From: Thuidium tamariscinum
Lineage: Eukaryota; Streptophyta; Bryopsida; Hypnales; Thuidiaceae
Assembly: GCA_947034885.2 (NCBI GenBank)
Contig: OX344754.2
Location: forward strand, 19,672,501 to 19,736,500
Reading direction: 5' to 3'
DNA length: 64,000 bases
Positions 44,982-57,299 of the stretch are shown in pieces. The notes under the pieces were generated by a model. It was given only the letters and a program-made list of their open reading frames with translations, searched no databases and was not told the DNA's origin. The translations under genes and the position numbers were made by a program. Each line of letters opens with the position of its first letter. The stretch's first letter is position 1.

Positions 44982-47900
44982 CTACGGTGTAACACGAGAT
45001 GGACCCTCTCTATCCCTAAGTCTTGCACTTGTACGGCGAGTGTGAGGACTGGGGCTTCCGTCGCCAGTGGACCCTCTCGAAGCCACTGCCATATCAACAG
45101 CACTGAATTGTCTTTTTGTTTCTGGAGAGAAGTCATCCTCATCTTCCACCCTCCGCTTATTCTTTCGCTTCTGAGGCAGATCCACTTCATGTGCCTTTAA
45201 TGCTTCCAAGGCATCATCTACTGAAGCTACCATCAAGTTCAGTGTTACATTGACATCTCCAACGGAAAACCAGTGCGGGCCGGGGCCATCTCCTCCTACT
45301 AAAAATTTTCGAAAAGACATTATGGCCTCGCTCATCCTCCTGTCAAAAGCCCCTGCCACTTCTACAATTGACTGTGAGGAGTTGGAATCCCCGTCTAACT
45401 CTACAAGAGCTCGAACCTGCGCAGCTTCTTCCAACTTTGACAGGAAGAGGGCCCTCCCTATCAATGTGTGATTGTACGCCCCGTATCGCTCTTGCAACTC
45501 TTTTGTATGCTCCACATCCACCCAATTGCCATCTGGTCCTTTGTTCACTTCCTTCTCTGGAAATCGAAAGAACTTGTGATGGTCTATGCTCCAATGCCCA
45601 CCCATGCCGCGACAAAACAATTCGCGAGCTTCGGGATCTTCAATACCCCTTGCTCGCAATTCCACGTGTCGATCTTGGGTCATCCACACAAAGGGATCTA
45701 GCGGCACCATTGCCTCTTCGTACAACCCATGCTTCTCTTCCAATGAATCCCACGTGAGAGGTTTTCCCCAATGCATATAATTTTGGAAGTAAAACGGGGC
45801 TTGATCAAGTGGAAGGGTCCATCGATTGTATTCGTGACTAGGGGGCATACATTCCAAGGTCCCAACCATTTCGTAAAACCTTGAACTCAAAGGAGAACGA
45901 CACTCCGGACAAACCGAGCGAACGAGTGAGGCTTTGATTATGCACGTCACATGGAAAGTGTGACGACATTGGCCCATAGTTAGGGCTCCCTTGGGACCAA
46001 ATGGACCTTGACAAATGCTGCATTTACCTTCCAAGATCCCTCGAGAAGTGTGAGAAGCATGCACCACTGTCTTCTCATTGTCCTTGATGTGTGCCGAAAG
46101 AGTGTTGTACGGAACCCAACCTTCTTCTACCTCCAAGGCCCAATTGATGTGGGGTGATTCTTCTTTCTTTGTGTGGTTCAACCGCTCGAACATCGCGTCC
46201 ATGTCTCCCCAACATGTGATTTCTGTAGTCCCCTTCGGATGTGTTTCAAACCTCTTCCTCATACTCATCAGTGAAGATTCTACTATTTGCTGTTGCTCAT
46301 CCGATTTTCCAGCCAATTTGAGAAGCCCTTTCATTGCTCGCGAAACTACAGTTGGTTTGTCTTCTAGTTTTTGAATCCATGCCAACCATCGATCGTCTTT
46401 GGTACTCTTTGGAAGGGAGTCATCCAATCGAAGAACATGCTCTAGTCGTTGCAATTCACTCTGCAAAGACGCGTTTTCTTCGGTGAGCTTCTCCACTTTC
46501 TGCTTCAATTCATCAACTTCATGGCATTCTGTTTGAATGGGAGCATCTTGAAATGAAGTTTTGCGATTTTCAATGGCCACTAGAGGTGTCACTTCCTGTA
46601 TCTTTTTTTTCTCATCACCACTAAAATGCTTAGCTCCATCTCCTTCCTTAGCTTCGGTGAACTCACCTTTTTTGATCACGTCCTTCAATTTCTCAACTTC
46701 TGACTCCAAATCTTTAATACGATCACTTTGCCATTTCAAAGTTGCAACTTGAAATTGTGCCGTATTCTTAGAAGTCCTCAATTGCTCTACCATTTCGTTT
46801 GAGGTTCCCTTCAATTCTTTCTGCAAGGCCAGTAGTTTTGTATTCTCTTCCAAGAAGGCCACCAATTGGCGCTTGTCCTCGAAGCGCTCGTCCAAAAATG
46901 GTAACAAGGACTCGGTGAACTTATGAAACGTCAATGCACTTGCCAACAATTCAGGTGACAATTTTGCAAACTCCTATGCCACCTCTGTAAGTTGCGGAGA
47001 TACTTCAGCTACAAATCGACCTAGAGTTGCCAATGTCACTTGGATTTCAGCAACAGTTGCCCAACTGTGACGATTGGCTTCACCTTGGGTTGCAATGCTT
47101 GTGGTGGCCTCACTTGTCTCTTTTGACCGGTTTAGGTTAAGAAGGTGAGACCCAAACATAACTGAACCCTCCAACAACCGTTCCAGCTCTGCGGCATTCG
47201 GCATGTTCGAAAGAGCCTCCAATTGTGATGTGTTCAATGTGGACAAATGCGGGTATTAGCTGGGGATGACTTCAACATCGATGACTACTTCTTTTCCTTT
47301 TCCCTGAGACGCCTCTCCATTTTTTTTGGCGGTAGCTGCTTCAATTCTGGCGCTCTGTACGGGGCTGGAAACGCTCGGTTTGCTCAAACATGATGGTTTA
47401 GGGTTTAGCCCGAAGATGTCGAGAGCATTACTGTCAATAATATCATGAATTGTAGCATTGGCCTCAGCAACTTCTCCCTCGGCTACCTCTTCCGTATCTT
47501 CAGTACCTTCACATCGAGCCAATGGGGGCCCACCTTCTTTCTTCCCACTCTGAATATCTTCAAGAATGCCCTGTTCAGCCACCGTCGTAACATTTGGTGT
47601 GCATATTAAATCTGTAGGAGGAGTTGCAAACACTTCTCCTTCCACACCTTCACCTTCAGTATCTTCCATTGTCCTCAAAGTGTGTGTAGGCTCACTAGGC
47701 TGCAAGCGTGGTCCATCACTTGATACCTCTGAGACTTTTGTTTCAATTTTTCTAGTATTTTTTAATATTCTTTTGGGCTTCGGTACCTCACTTGGCCCTC
47801 CTTGAGGATTGTACAAATCGGGAATGTCTTTTCCATTCATTTCTTGTACAAATGGAGTTTGTGCTGTCGTCGGATACGTGCTCCAATCCACCTTGCGTTC

Positions 47901-48299
47901 CAATATCAATTCTGCATACACCATAGAAGCCAAGTTGTAGTTTATGTACCCTTTACTCATTGCTTTCTTTCCAAAGAGGGCCCGCCAAACCTCCAAAGCG
48001 CGATGCACAAAATGCGCGTTGTTGCAGTTGGTGGGTTTGCAAAAAAATCCACGTGTATGAAGTTCATGGGCCTCCCTAGGCCACAACTTGTCAATGTGAT
48101 ACATTTTCACGTATTTTTTGCACATTTTTGAAGACCAATACGGTGCTGCCTCATCCTCCCATCCGTTTTCCGCTTTGATGTTTGGGTCATCCAAAATCTC
48201 ATAATGTAATTCGTGACTAGCGCCCTTTGGCTTATGCCTTCGATTGTCACCACCTGCTGGATTTATTCCCCCACCACGTTCTTCACCCTCACTTGCCAT
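44982..48299 (-). pseudogene. Long ORF: C-x31-C-x3-H-x2-H domain, coiled coil and RING finger, two nonsense codons
   Basis: One frame runs from the ATG at 48299 (MASEGEERGG) to the stop at 44982, broken only by TAA at 47256 and TAG at 46974. Residues 45-150 hold the domain shared with the other family members: CKKYVKMYHIDKLWPRE (Cys60) and CNNAHFVH (Cys92, His96, His99), then INYNLASMVYAEL and VDW. The centre is acidic and Pro/Ser-rich. Two coiled-coil stretches follow (LESEVEKLKDVIKK; LKQKVEKLTEENASLQSEL). A RING-H2 finger lies near codon 759: CSICQG, CRHTFHVTC, CPEC. The tail has WxLP.DQAPFYFQ-type blocks and a basic end. If read through or unbroken it would be about 1105 residues and plausibly a ubiquitin ligase. 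Three separate genes or undetected introns cannot be excluded. An array lies 140 bp upstream. Confidence 0.6.
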
Positions 48300-48439
48300 G
48301 ACTTTGAGTCCACCACTGTCGGGAAATGAAAAATCAGTTTGATCACCCAACTCTCCACCTCGTAGGATACAACTGGCACAATGAAGCAACAGTAGAACAT
48401 CCGACAAGGTTGAACCCAATAATGGAGAGGAGTGAAAGA

Positions 48440-48720
48440 AATCCGTCCGCCGTCCGCCCTTATACCCGTCCGACCCCGAACCTAACTGGGGTCGGCACCG
48501 ACCGTCCGCCCGAACGACGCGAAGCGGCCACGAGGGCGGACAGTCCGCCGCCGTCCGCTCTCGACCCTAGAAGCGCCGCCGAAGCTCCCGTCCGCACGCC
48601 CAAACCTAGTCCGCCGTCCGCAATAGCGGTCCTCCCGTCCGCAGTTGCCGTCCGCAGGTGCGGAGGCGCCGTGCGCCGTCCGCGAGTCCGCAGGTGCCGT
48701 CCGCGCGTCCGATGGCTCTG
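48440..48720. repeat. CCGTCCGC array upstream of the RING ORF
   Basis: The array is seen as CCGTCCG on the plus strand, thus CGGACGG on the ORF strand. Units such as ccgtccgcaggtgc recur. Frames on both strands are open by composition only. Confidence 0.85.
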
Positions 48721-48941
48721 TAAACTCACGTTTAAGCCTGGGATTCTCCTGTGCGTGTGTCCTCGGATTCGAAGTCCGCCAGCAAAGCAAACAACGCGCA
48801 ATGAGGAATTCACTAATTCAGGATAGGGATCCAATGTTCAAGTTATTTAAATTTAGTTCTTGTAAAATTATAGAAGGAATTTAAAGCAAGCAATGGTAAT
48901 ATGTGCAATTTTTTTATATTTCTGAGACTTTCTCAAGGTCA

Positions 48942-48986
48942 AGGGTTTAGGGTTTAGGGTTTAGGGTTCGTAGGGTTTAGGGTTTA
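48942..48986 (+). repeat. Interstitial telomere-type repeat (TTTAGGG)n
   Basis: About six copies of GGGTTTA, with one imperfect unit (ggttcgta). It is the plant telomere motif in an internal position. Confidence 0.85.
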
Positions 48987-48989
48987 TTG

Positions 48990-50364
48990 TTTAGTGGCAA
49001 TTTTCATATTTCATGACATTCTATTGAAAAAGAAATTTGTATGCCAAATATCATCATTATGTAAATGATTAAAGTGAATATCCAATAATGTAGAAGACAG
49101 ACACAACAAGTCAACAACACATATATGAATTTGCTTTCGAATGCAGTACTTTTATCTTGTCATGTACTCATGTGACTAATCAAAATAGAATGATTTTGAA
49201 CTTTACATGTACATATTGAGCAACTCTTAGTCTATTCTAACTAAATTTTCATCATTATAGGGAATCCCTTCAAGCATTTTATTAATACTTTTTGTTTTTG
49301 TTTTTTACCAAGCTAACTCTAAAAATGAGCAATAAGCAAAATAAATAAAATTTCAAGGATTAGTTGGAACTATAGGATTTACAACAGCCAATATTTTACT
49401 ACGTAGTCCACAATGTCCTCTAACTTATGTTTGACAAAAGACATTGTTGGATAGAAGGTAATTCGAAGTCATTCATGTTTAACTTCACTAGCTCTACAAT
49501 ACACATGTTTAGCCACTGTTCGTACAATTGTACCCAGAGGGTCTCATATAAATACATAATATAGAGCATATATGAAATTTTTTGGAAATTTTACTTGCCC
49601 ATGCAAAGTTTTGGCAAATTTGTTTCACTATGACTACTGGCACTCATGCCCCCAAGGGATGTAAAACACATTAGTTATATCCAAACAAACCTCCTAAAGT
49701 ATTTGTACCCCAACCCCATATATACCAACCCTATACACTTCAATCTTATTTGACGCAATCATGTTTGTCTGTTTGTCAAAACCTTAATTACTGAGGCACC
49801 TTAAACCGCTCACCTATTTAACCGGATGTCCTTCACCGTGTAAGCTCTTGTCTTACCTGACTCCATCCACCAAGAGCCAAAGACCCCATCTACCGTGATG
49901 TCTAGGTCTTATCTATATTACACTATCCATTTGTTCACAAATTGAAAGTCCTTAGCTCAAACATTGGAATTTGAACTGTAGATTTTTGCTTTCAAAAATT
50001 GGTATTAATGGATCAAATATCCAATACAGCATTAATGTATGAAAAGGTAATTATATATATGTTTTTATTTTTTTTTTAAAAGAATGGTGACAATAGTGGT
50101 ATAGGTAATATACTAATATGCAAACGGAATCTCAAATTCAAAGTCTACAACTTTGATTTGTACATCATCAATTCTAAAATAATTTTCCAAATAATATTGG
50201 ATGATGATTTTTTTCCAATCTTCAATTTTTGAGAAGATTATAAATGTTTAAATAAGGGATTACTAGAAAATAATGAGGAGTTTGATGCAGATACGAAATT
50301 TGTGGCACATTTCTTGGACGTTTCTCGAGGTGGTAAAATTCAGTTCCAAGACTCCACAGGAGTT
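48990..50364. other. AT-rich intergenic DNA
   Basis: No gene is seen. The stretch has a poly-T run near 50070 and no motif of note. Confidence 0.4.
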
Positions 50365-50402
50365 GAATCCATGCCAACCATCGATCATCTTTGGTACTCT
50401 TC
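50365..50402 (-). pseudogene. Short fragment of the RING ORF family
   Basis: The minus-strand codons KSTKDDRWLAWIQ match the RING ORF around 46370-46415 nearly exactly. Homology stops on both sides, so this is a small transposed scrap fused to hAT sequence. Confidence 0.6.
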
Positions 50403-50710
50403 AAATTTCATGTGGTGGTTTGAAAATGCACCAAGCAATTATAGTGTACTCTTCCAATTTGGACTATATTGGAAGGTAGCCTCACATGTCGAAGCTGTGG
50501 CAAAGTATTCTTGTAATTCCTGGTAGCACAGATTCTTGTGAGAGGGCATTTTCTACTCAAAATTATATTGAGTCTAATTTACGTTCTAGTTTAGTATTGG
50601 AGACTTTGGAAGCAAAAATTCGAGTTGCAGTGGCAAGAATTCCTATAGAAGCCATTGACTTTGAACAAGTTTGGGTGAAATGGTGTGGCATGAAAGGTCG
50701 CGGCTTGTAG
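50403..50710 (+). pseudogene. hAT transposase C-terminal remnant
   Basis: The frame beginning near 50486 reads ILVIPGSTDSCERAFSTQ, then YIESNLRSSL and LETLEAKIRVA, the dimerisation domain of a different hAT subfamily from the 40.7 kb transposase. The part before it (FGLYWKVASHVEAVAK) is in another frame. Only the C-terminus remains. Confidence 0.75.
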
Positions 50711-52082
50711 GTTTGTTTTCTTTTGTACGCTATGGTATATAGTGACTCTTTTCATGTGCAACAAAAAATTCATATTGGTATTACAAATTTTTCAAAATTG
50801 ATAATATTCAAACTCACCAAAAAAAATGTATGGAAAATGAGGGACACCCAAAAATTGGACAAGGGTGTCCTTCTAACACCCAAAATTTTGACCACGGTGT
50901 CCCCTAGAAATTTGGCTAGGGTGTCAAATTTATGCCCTAACTGTGAGCTTGTAAGCCTCAAAGATGATGCACCTGTAATGTAGTTGTTTACACTATAGAA
51001 ACCTTGTATAATAAGAGTGTATTTATATTATAGAGCCCTATATTGTAGGTATTTTTACTATAAACACCTTCTTAGGTGGAAGTATAACTACTTATATACA
51101 TATTAGGAGTTCACATGCTCGTGTTCATGCTCATTTACTAGCATTGTTGCACTATTTTATGTTCAAGTTTTCATGAATTAGAATCCCATCCACATCAAAA
51201 GAAAGTGAAATAAGTTAGAGTCAATCACTCCATCCATGAACTTCGCACTAATTTATGTTCAAATTTTTATAAGTTGCTTCAATTTTTTTTCCGTTGTTTA
51301 GGGGTTATAGATTGAAATTTGTAGACATAATAATTTTTGAATTGACATCTTCAAAATAAACATAATAAAGGACTAATGAGACCACATTGTTTTATTTTAC
51401 ACATGAAAACAGAAGTGTTCATAATGGATTTCTATATTGATATTTTTTTTCAAACATATTCTACGCATAGTCATACAATTTAAAGGTCAATTTTTTTAAG
51501 TAATAAATACGATTACACTACAATTTTTTCCAAATTCTAAAAATAAAATATTATATATAAGAAACTAAGATACTAGGAATCAAAAAAGCATATCTGTTTT
51601 TATCATAACAAATGTTTTATTCACAATTCTAAAACCTGAATATGGTATACAAACAGGTTGTGCAATCAGTAAATGAGAGGAGGTCCTAAAAGTGCTGAAG
51701 ACCGAAGACCACCCACTTCTTCAAATGTAAGTTATTTAAACATGTTGTTTTCTTGTACACTTCAGCAATGTGCAAACAATGTACATTTTAGGAGGTGGGC
51801 GATTTTAGGTCCCCATGCCATTTCAACTCTAAAAATTCATAACTAATTTGACATAGTTCCACAAAGTTCCAAAGAACTTGGTTTACATGCTAATTGCACA
51901 TATCTTTCAAGGACAATTGACCATTGAAGGATTAAAAGTAAATAATAGGTAGGTAAAACTTCTTGAGGTAGTTCTAAAAAATATTCTCTTTCAAGACAAG
52001 TGGAATTGATGTGTACCCCATTTGGTTTTGTATTTTTTAAAGCTTCGTAGAATTAGTTATGAAATTTTGAAGTTGGAATGCC
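50711..52082. other. Intergenic, with MITE-like copy at about 50960-51150
   Basis: No gene is seen. 50960-51150 is related to the repeat at 25832-26072. 50830-50945 has a triplicated phrase around ggtgtcc. Confidence 0.4.
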
Positions 52083-52560
52083 CCGGGGCCGTCCGATCGG
52101 ACGGCCACAGTGATCGGACGGCCCCAAGGACGGCCCCGAGGACGACGAGGCGGACGGCCGCGATCGGACGGCCACTGCGATCGGACGGCCCCAAGGACGG
52201 CCCCAAGGACGGCCCCGAGGACGACGAGGCGGACGGCCCCGGTCGGACGGCCAGCGCGATCGGATGGCCCCGATGACGACGAGGCGGACGGCCACGACGA
52301 GGACGACGCGGACGGCCCTAGTCGGACGGCCAGTGCGATCAGACGGCCCTAACGAGGCAACGCGGACGACCCCGATCGGACGGCCAGCGCGATCGGACGG
52401 GCCCGATGACGACGAGGCGGACGGCCCCGGTCGGACGGCCAGCGCGATCGGACGGCCCTGACGAGGCGAGGCGGACGGCCCCGACGATGCGCGGCGGATG
52501 GATCGGACGGCCCCGACGAGGTTGCGGACGGGTCGGTCCGTCCGCAAGGTATAAGATAGG
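52083..52560. repeat. GATCGGACGGCC array
   Basis: The longest array in the window. Units are cgatcggacggcc, gacgacgaggcggacggcc and ccaaggacggcc. CpG-dense with all frames open. It ends about 210 bp before the kinase ORF. No CAGGG terminus is identified upstream. Confidence 0.9.
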
Positions 52561-52771
52561 CGGACGGCTCGTCCGCAACCGCATTCTTATCTTCCCCCTT
52601 GTGTTTCACAAGAGAGAGCGGAGAGCTTGGTGGTTAATCCTCCATTGGCTCCTTTCTAAGGGAAGTTAGGAGTGGGATTTAGGGCCAACTTGTTGCCCTT
52701 TTTTTGTATATCTTTTGTGCATTGTGCTTGAAATCAAGAGTTTTTAAACTCTTATCATTGATTTGATCACG

Positions 52772-54256
52772 ATGCCGAAAGGAAAGAAGGTAGCAAAGGC
52801 AAAACCGGTAGCGCTAGACATTGAGGACATGCCTTCGGATGATTGCAAGGCATATGTCATCCGTATCATAGTGCAGTTTTATGAGGAGAGCACTGCATCC
52901 CTTGATACCAAGTACATCCGATACGAAGAGGAGTGCATTGAGAAGTTCAAATCGGATATGACGAAGAGGATGACGGATGCTCTCTTTGTTCCAGGATGGA
53001 TTCATGAAACGGAGAAGAGAGGCTTCCAAAGGTTTCTGCAGAACAAGGTGCAAGATTCATTGTGGAATGCCAAAGTGGTATTGACAAAGTACGGGAAGGA
53101 ACATCGGGTGGATGATCCCACATTTGAAGAAGTCATTTTGAAGGCGGACTTGTTTGTACAACGATGTGCTCCGTTTACAAAGAATGCTAGGAAACGGAAG
53201 GGACAAGGATCATTGGGGTGGTGGAACACGGATGAAGGAGCTCTAGAATTGCAACGTGGGCGGCGGCATCTTGTGGCATTGTCCATTACCGCAAGGGTGA
53301 TTCCACAAGACAGTACGGTCTTGAAGGGGGGCTATGCAACAATACAGAGGGTGCGAATTGAAGGATGTGCTGAGATACCTGCCTCTTGGGAGTTTGCAGC
53401 GAAGGTATCGCATCAACAACGCTTGAGGCCTCAACTCGCAAAGTTGGAACACCAGAACGAGTCAATGGTAGTGCAGATTCCACATGACGGAGTTATACGA
53501 TTCGCAGCAGTCCATGGAACAAACAATGAAGGGTACATGTATTAGTGGAATGGTGGAACGTTGAGGCAAATGTTGAACATGGATAGGGACTATCCAGATG
53601 ACATTCACATTCGATTGGCTTATTCCAAGCCATCACCCGAAGAGGTGAATCGAGCATTCTTTCTAGCTCGATGGAGAAGGAAACGAACGGAGCTCGCATG
53701 GGCATTGGTGCACATTTTGCATGCGGTGCATCAAGCGGGGCATCTACACAACGATCTCTCGCCGGACAACATCATGTTTCACTTTCCGGATGATGAGTCA
53801 CGTGTATATATTGGGGTTTGCGATTGGGGCATGACTACCGTACATAGTGATCCACCCAAATCCTTGTACACTTTCACATCTGAAAGTGAGAAGAAAGAAG
53901 CTTTGCAAAGAAGATGGTGGGTGGATCCGTCTATTGTGTATGTGCATAAGAAAGATGCAGATGTGGAAACGATTCCACATTTATCACGTAAATCAGAAGA
54001 GTTTGCGGTTGGTAAACTAGCTCAACAGATCAACAAGCAATGCATGTCCAAGGAGTACGCGGCACTCCATCGTGATAACAGAGGACATACGAAGTGGAGC
54101 CACCATGAGTTAGGACTTGTGTTTCATAATTATTTGGAACTTCTGTGTTCTACAGATGTAGAGAGGGCAGTAAGTTTGACTAAAATCGTCCAACGATTTA
54201 CTGGCCTAGGTTACAATTGGCCTATCCCAGATGAACATTTCCGCCATTCATATTAG
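52772..54256 (+). pseudogene. Atypical protein kinase ORF, single in-frame TAG
   Basis: The frame opens at ATG 52772 (MPKGKKVAKA) and continues to 54256 with one TAG at 53543. The N-terminal 180 residues have no recognised domain. The kinase part starts at LKGGYATIQRV (glycine loop), then FAAKVS (Lys about 211). The stop falls in the hinge, just before WNGGTLRQML. The catalytic loop is HLHNDLSPDNIMF, with HND for HRD. The metal site is CDWGMT, with DWG for DFG. Lys, catalytic Asp, Asn and metal Asp are all present, so chemistry looks possible apart from the stop. The C-lobe is short and divergent. It sits just downstream of the array. No close family is recognised; it is a truncated or silenced transposon cargo gene. 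Confidence 0.65.
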
Positions 54257-54749
54257 TATTTTAGTGTTTTACGTAGAAGTACATAAGTATTGAATAGATG
54301 TACCGGCAAGGAAATATATCCCTATGTACTTCAAGTCCTCAACTATATCTTAAAAAGATGTGTGCATCACAAATTTTCCCAAATATATGTGCAATTCACT
54401 TCTATCTCACATTTGTTTTTGCATGTTTTGGTCTTTTGGAACCTGTCATGATGAGTTGACCCTTGAAGCCTTGAAGTATTGGTTCTTTAGATTTTGATCT
54501 ACTTGGAAAGTTTTGAATAATTCCATTTTGATTTGTAAGATGAACATTAGGCCCTATGGGACTTACTAATTTTTCTGGAATTTTGTGTACATCTCCCAAT
54601 TGGTGCACTAGAAGATCTTAGGGTTATATGTGTCACTTCTAGTTTAAAATTTTAAAGTATGACCCATGGTTACATCCATATCGATAACTCTATTGCTATG
54701 TCAATTAGATTTTTAAAATGAAATTGTACATTAATTGGGAAATCCTTCT
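54257..54749. other. 3' flank of the kinase ORF
   Basis: No gene is seen; AT-rich transition into the inverted dispersed repeat. Confidence 0.4.
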
Positions 54750-55600
54750 TACCCCTAAAGGACCAAGGCCTTCTTTTTGTCAATAAACTCTCGAAATTGC
54801 CAATTCTGTTGCATTCATCGAAGAAAAAAAAAAAAAAAAAATTTAAGGATCTAACCGTAGGATCTTGTACTTAACTTGATTGAGATTAAGTGGTAAGACT
54901 TTCATGAAGTTTGACCGTACAGATTGGAAGATATGAGCATTCACAGTGGGAAATACAAGTTTTTTGAACTGCGGTTTGCAATTTCAGATGACTTTGACTG
55001 GAATTTGTATTAAAAAATCGCATTGAAGACTTTGAATCTATAATTTTTTGTGTCAAGAAATTGAGTTGAGAGTCTAGGAAAAAAATTTCACACAAAAACA
55101 CTTGATTTTCATTCTTTTGCAATTGTTAAGTAGATGTAGGTCCAAGATTGAAAGAAAAAACGAATGGTTAATAACTCTAAGATGGGATCTAAATACAATA
55201 ATCCCAATGGTGAGATTGTTTTAGAAAGTAAACCTTACCCTGTCCAACAATTTGTTTTGAAAAATAGTGAAAACTGCATTTTTAAATGAATCATGTATTC
55301 CTATAAGTTATTTTTTCAAGAAATTGTTTAGATTGACCGAAAAACAAGATTGTCCATAAATTTCTCATTGTAAGTCCAAAAAGAGTGAATCAAAGCTTCA
55401 CATGTAAGCAATATTATATTATTTTAGAAAAATTAAATAAAAAAATAAAATTCTGACTTTTTGCAAAAAATAAAATTCTGCCCGGCGAATGAAAATTTGG
55501 GCTTTTTGTGGTATAACGTTTTCTCCCGGTCACCAATTGAAATAAAATTTACATTCCCATGAAGCTAATCAGTTTTACTATCTTATGAGAAATTTTCAAA
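54750..55600 (-). repeat. AT-rich dispersed repeat copy, inverted
   Basis: Reverse complement matches include ccgtacagattggaagatat and gcattcacagtgggaaa-type phrases of 57950-58040. It lies downstream of the kinase ORF in the same relative orientation as the repeat has to the ORF at 536-1615. Confidence 0.65.
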
Positions 55601-56486
55601 AAGATTCATTAGAAATTGAGGTCAAACAATTATTTAAATAATTTTAATCTTCATAATAATAACATAATAGTTTTTAAAATAAATAAATAAACCTCATATG
55701 GTTAAATTTTAAAAAAAATTATTGTGTTTAACAATTTGAATAAATTTAATTGTTTACTTGCTAAAAGTTACCATTACAAATAGTTCATATTTTTCTACTT
55801 CATTGTTGGGAACTTGGGAGTTGGAATGTAAAAGGAATTTCCTATAGACCAAAGAACGCAACATTTGGATACTATATTATATTTTTATGTTTCAAAATAG
55901 TTTTATTAAAATATGCTAGTCTGCTTTTCAAGCTACTATTTCATATCTTATTGACTTTTCAAAGAATTTGAGCTCCTTCAAACAATTTTCAAAAAATTGT
56001 AGGAACTAGGAAGAGTGAAGTTGAATTTGGCATTTGATTGAAGTCATTTTATATTTTCGCATAAATCAATTCTGTAAATTAGTAGCACATCGAATCCTCC
56101 ATCTTCCTTTCAAACATCTAAAACCTCTTTCTATAGCCATTCTAGTGCTGGTCTGCTAGATAGTATGAAATTTCAATGAATTTTTTTCCTTGATAGTCCA
56201 TCTTATACATCTTTGAATGGTCTAATTAAATTTGCACCACCTCCCACTAATTTGGAAGGTAAAAAATTTGTAGAAAAACAGTGTTTTTATTTTGGAAGTA
56301 AAATAAATTGGAAGAAAATAGAGAAACACAAACAAAAATTTTGTTGTTTATTTTTCTATAAAGATTAGAGGTAGAGAAAAGATAAGCACGCATATTTTTA
56401 AGTTTTTAAAATTTTTTTTAATTGATTTCATTGAGCATTGAGAGAATCTAAGAGAACATGAATTAGAAATTGCGCCCTAGAATCCA
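55601..56486. other. AT-rich intergenic DNA
   Basis: Nothing coding is seen. Confidence 0.4.
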
Positions 56487-56612
56487 GCCCAAGGGGTTTA
56501 TATTAACTAGGGCCGGATGGGAAAATTAGGGCCGGATAGAAGGCCGGATTGAAGGCAAATCCGGCCGACTTTCCATTCGGCCCCAGGCCCAATATAAACC
56601 GGCCCTTAATAC
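56487..56612. repeat. Foldback repeat with GGGCCGG arms
   Basis: The left arm ggggtttatattaactaggg pairs with the right arm aatataaaccggccctt with a gap, around a GGCCGGAT-rich centre. It looks like a hairpin MITE. Confidence 0.55.
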
Positions 56613-57299
56613 CTTGTGCTGTTAGAGGTTGAATATTTTGCATTTCTTTATAAGTCAATAAAAAACAGAATTTACACCAATCAAGAAGAATTTCGAACCA
56701 TGACAATCGAAATAGTATTTTGGTGAGGTATTGAAAGTTTATATTCAACATTTATTTAAAAATAATCGGAATTTTTTCTTTACTTCGATTGGATGTGTAC
56801 TGTCTTTTTTTTGTGCTTTACATTATCTTCTAATTCTTCTTTGATACTAACTTCAAAACAATCGTAATGTTAATATTTTATAACACATTTGGGTTTTGTC
56901 CTAACCCATTGGGGTTATAGGGGTTCAAAATGTATCGGCCTTTTGAACTTGTTCATTATTTGTTAAAAGAAAACAATGTGAAGATCTACTAAAGTACTAA
57001 TTCTACAGTCTCAGGAGTCCTATATATTCAAGGACTTTGGAAGGTTTGGGATATTGAAGTGTTCAAGAAGTACACTTCAACTAAATTAGTGGCAACAAAT
57101 TCTGGGCCTTCTTCGGTATGGGAAAATTGATCGGGTTTTTGGTAATATAATTTTATTTCAATTGTAATTTGAGAGAAAATTTATTCCCCCTAAGGCCCAA
57201 TGTAGGCAATAGAAAGAAAAACAAGCATGATTTTGAAAATTACATTTTTTTTTTAATAGCAGTTTTTTCTACGTAGAGAAACTTAATTTATTTTCATTG
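56613..57299. other. AT-rich intergenic DNA
   Basis: No gene is seen. Confidence 0.4.

Noticed and set aside
44982..54256. Programmed stop readthrough or a changed genetic code to explain in-frame stops
   Set aside because: TAA, TAG and TGA all occur and frameshifts exist in neighbouring broken ORFs, while the receptor kinase uses standard stops. Decay is simpler.
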